Source of the DNA: an uncultured bacterium
Lineage (GTDB): Bacteria; Actinomycetota; UBA4738; HRBIN12
Length of the DNA: 6,608 bases
Direction of reading: 5' to 3'
Assembly: GCA_937881155.1 (NCBI GenBank)
Contig: CALGFI010000160.1
Span: 1-6,608 of the forward strand
Below, one piece after another: positions 6,212 through 6,608 of the stretch; within the stretch, counting starts at the first letter, position 1, and each line of letters begins with the position of its first letter. The notes under the pieces are model-generated. The model was not told the origin of the DNA. It saw only the letters and a list, made by a program, of their open reading frames with translations, and ran no database searches. Position numbers and translations under genes: made by a program.

Positions 6212-6608
6212 TGCTCACGCGGATCGACCATGTCGGCATCGCCGTCGCCGACCTCGACACGTCACTCGAGCACTACCGACGCACGCTGGGTATCGAACCC
6301 GTTCATCGCGAGAGGGTCGAGGCGCAAGGGGTCGAGGAGATCCTGCTCGAGGTGGGCGGCTCGTACATCCAGCTCCTCGGGGCGCTCGGGCCGGACACCG
6401 CGGTGGGACGGTTCCTGCAGCGTCGGGGGCCCGGCGTCCACCATGTTGGCTTTCGTGTCGACGATGTCGCGCAGACGCTGGCGCATCTCAAGGCCGAGGG
6501 CGTCCGCCTGATCGACGACGCGCCGAGGCCCGGCTCGCGCGGGACGACGATCGCGTTCGTCCACCCGAGCGGGATGGGCGGAGTGCTCGTGGAGCTGGTC
6601 GAGGAGCG
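6211..6608 (+). CDS. mce: Methylmalonyl-CoA epimerase, 3' end cut by window
   Basis: VOC-superfamily metalloenzyme that interconverts (2S)- and (2R)-methylmalonyl-CoA, linking propionyl-CoA carboxylation to the B12-dependent mutase. The 132 complete codons visible cover almost the whole usual length of about 135-150. Two beta-alpha-beta-beta-beta repeats are visible. The first begins RIDHVGIAVADLDTSLEHYRRTLG (4-27) and the second GPGVHHVGFRVDDVAQTLAHLKAEG (73-97). The expected metal ligands are His7, Gln54 (YIQLL), His78 and Glu128 (VLVELVEE). The family-specific segments GRFLQRRGPGVHHVGF and RLIDDAPRPGSRGTTIAFVHPSGMGGVLVEL make epimerase more likely than a generic glyoxalase. The frame is open at the window edge, so probably only a few residues and the stop are missing. 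The ATG overlaps the preceding regulator stop. It has only a weak upstream GCAGG, which suggests translational coupling. Confidence 0.92.
   Translation, partial: MLTRIDHVGIAVADLDTSLEHYRRTLGIEPVHRERVEAQGVEEILLEVGGSYIQLLGALGPDTAVGRFLQRRGPGVHHVGFRVDDVAQTLAHLKAEGVRLIDDAPRPGSRGTTIAFVHPSGMGGVLVELVEE

Noticed and set aside
1..6608. CRISPR array, tRNA, rRNA, insertion sequence, toxin-antitoxin or phage defence system
   Set aside because: No spaced repeats, no tRNA-like cloverleaf noticed, no terminal inverted repeats or transposase motifs. The XRE-type protein has no toxin partner; its neighbour is a metabolic enzyme.

Overview
The window is GC-rich DNA, with G or C at most third codon positions, and carries seven densely packed genes. 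The gene set fits an actinobacterium-like organism: a GlnR-type orphan response regulator with a degenerate receiver domain, an Amt/PII pair, GTG starts with Shine-Dalgarno sites, and a methylmalonyl-CoA epimerase. Nothing in the window fixes the genus. A deep-branching or metagenomic actinobacterial lineage is an inference.

Positions 2-3767 (+ strand) form a tight nitrogen operon: an ammonium transporter (amt), a PII signal protein (glnB), a class I glutamine synthetase homologue, and a GlnR-like regulator. Junctions are 4-nt overlaps or a 9-nt gap, so the genes are probably co-transcribed and partly coupled in translation. Amt brings in ammonium, PII gates Amt and reports nitrogen and energy status, the synthetase homologue would use the ammonium, and the regulator probably controls nitrogen genes. 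The glnD gene often found beside amt-glnB in actinobacteria is absent here. The synthetase homologue lacks several normally invariant active-site residues, so its true substrate is open.

A hairpin at 3780-3808 separates this operon from a convergent minus-strand gene (3792-5606). That gene encodes an FtsH-like membrane AAA+ zinc protease with a very short external loop, an altered Walker B motif and an extra segment in the ATPase domain.

A divergent intergenic region of about 220 bp (5607-5824) holds both start regions, an 11-bp direct repeat and a small palindrome. To its right, a small XRE-type DNA-binding protein (5825-6211) overlaps by one base the start of a methylmalonyl-CoA epimerase gene. 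The window edge cuts that gene very near its 3' end.

I saw no tRNA, rRNA, CRISPR array, insertion sequence or phage signature. The window looks like chromosomal core metabolism with a few unusual protein variants rather than a defence or mobile island.
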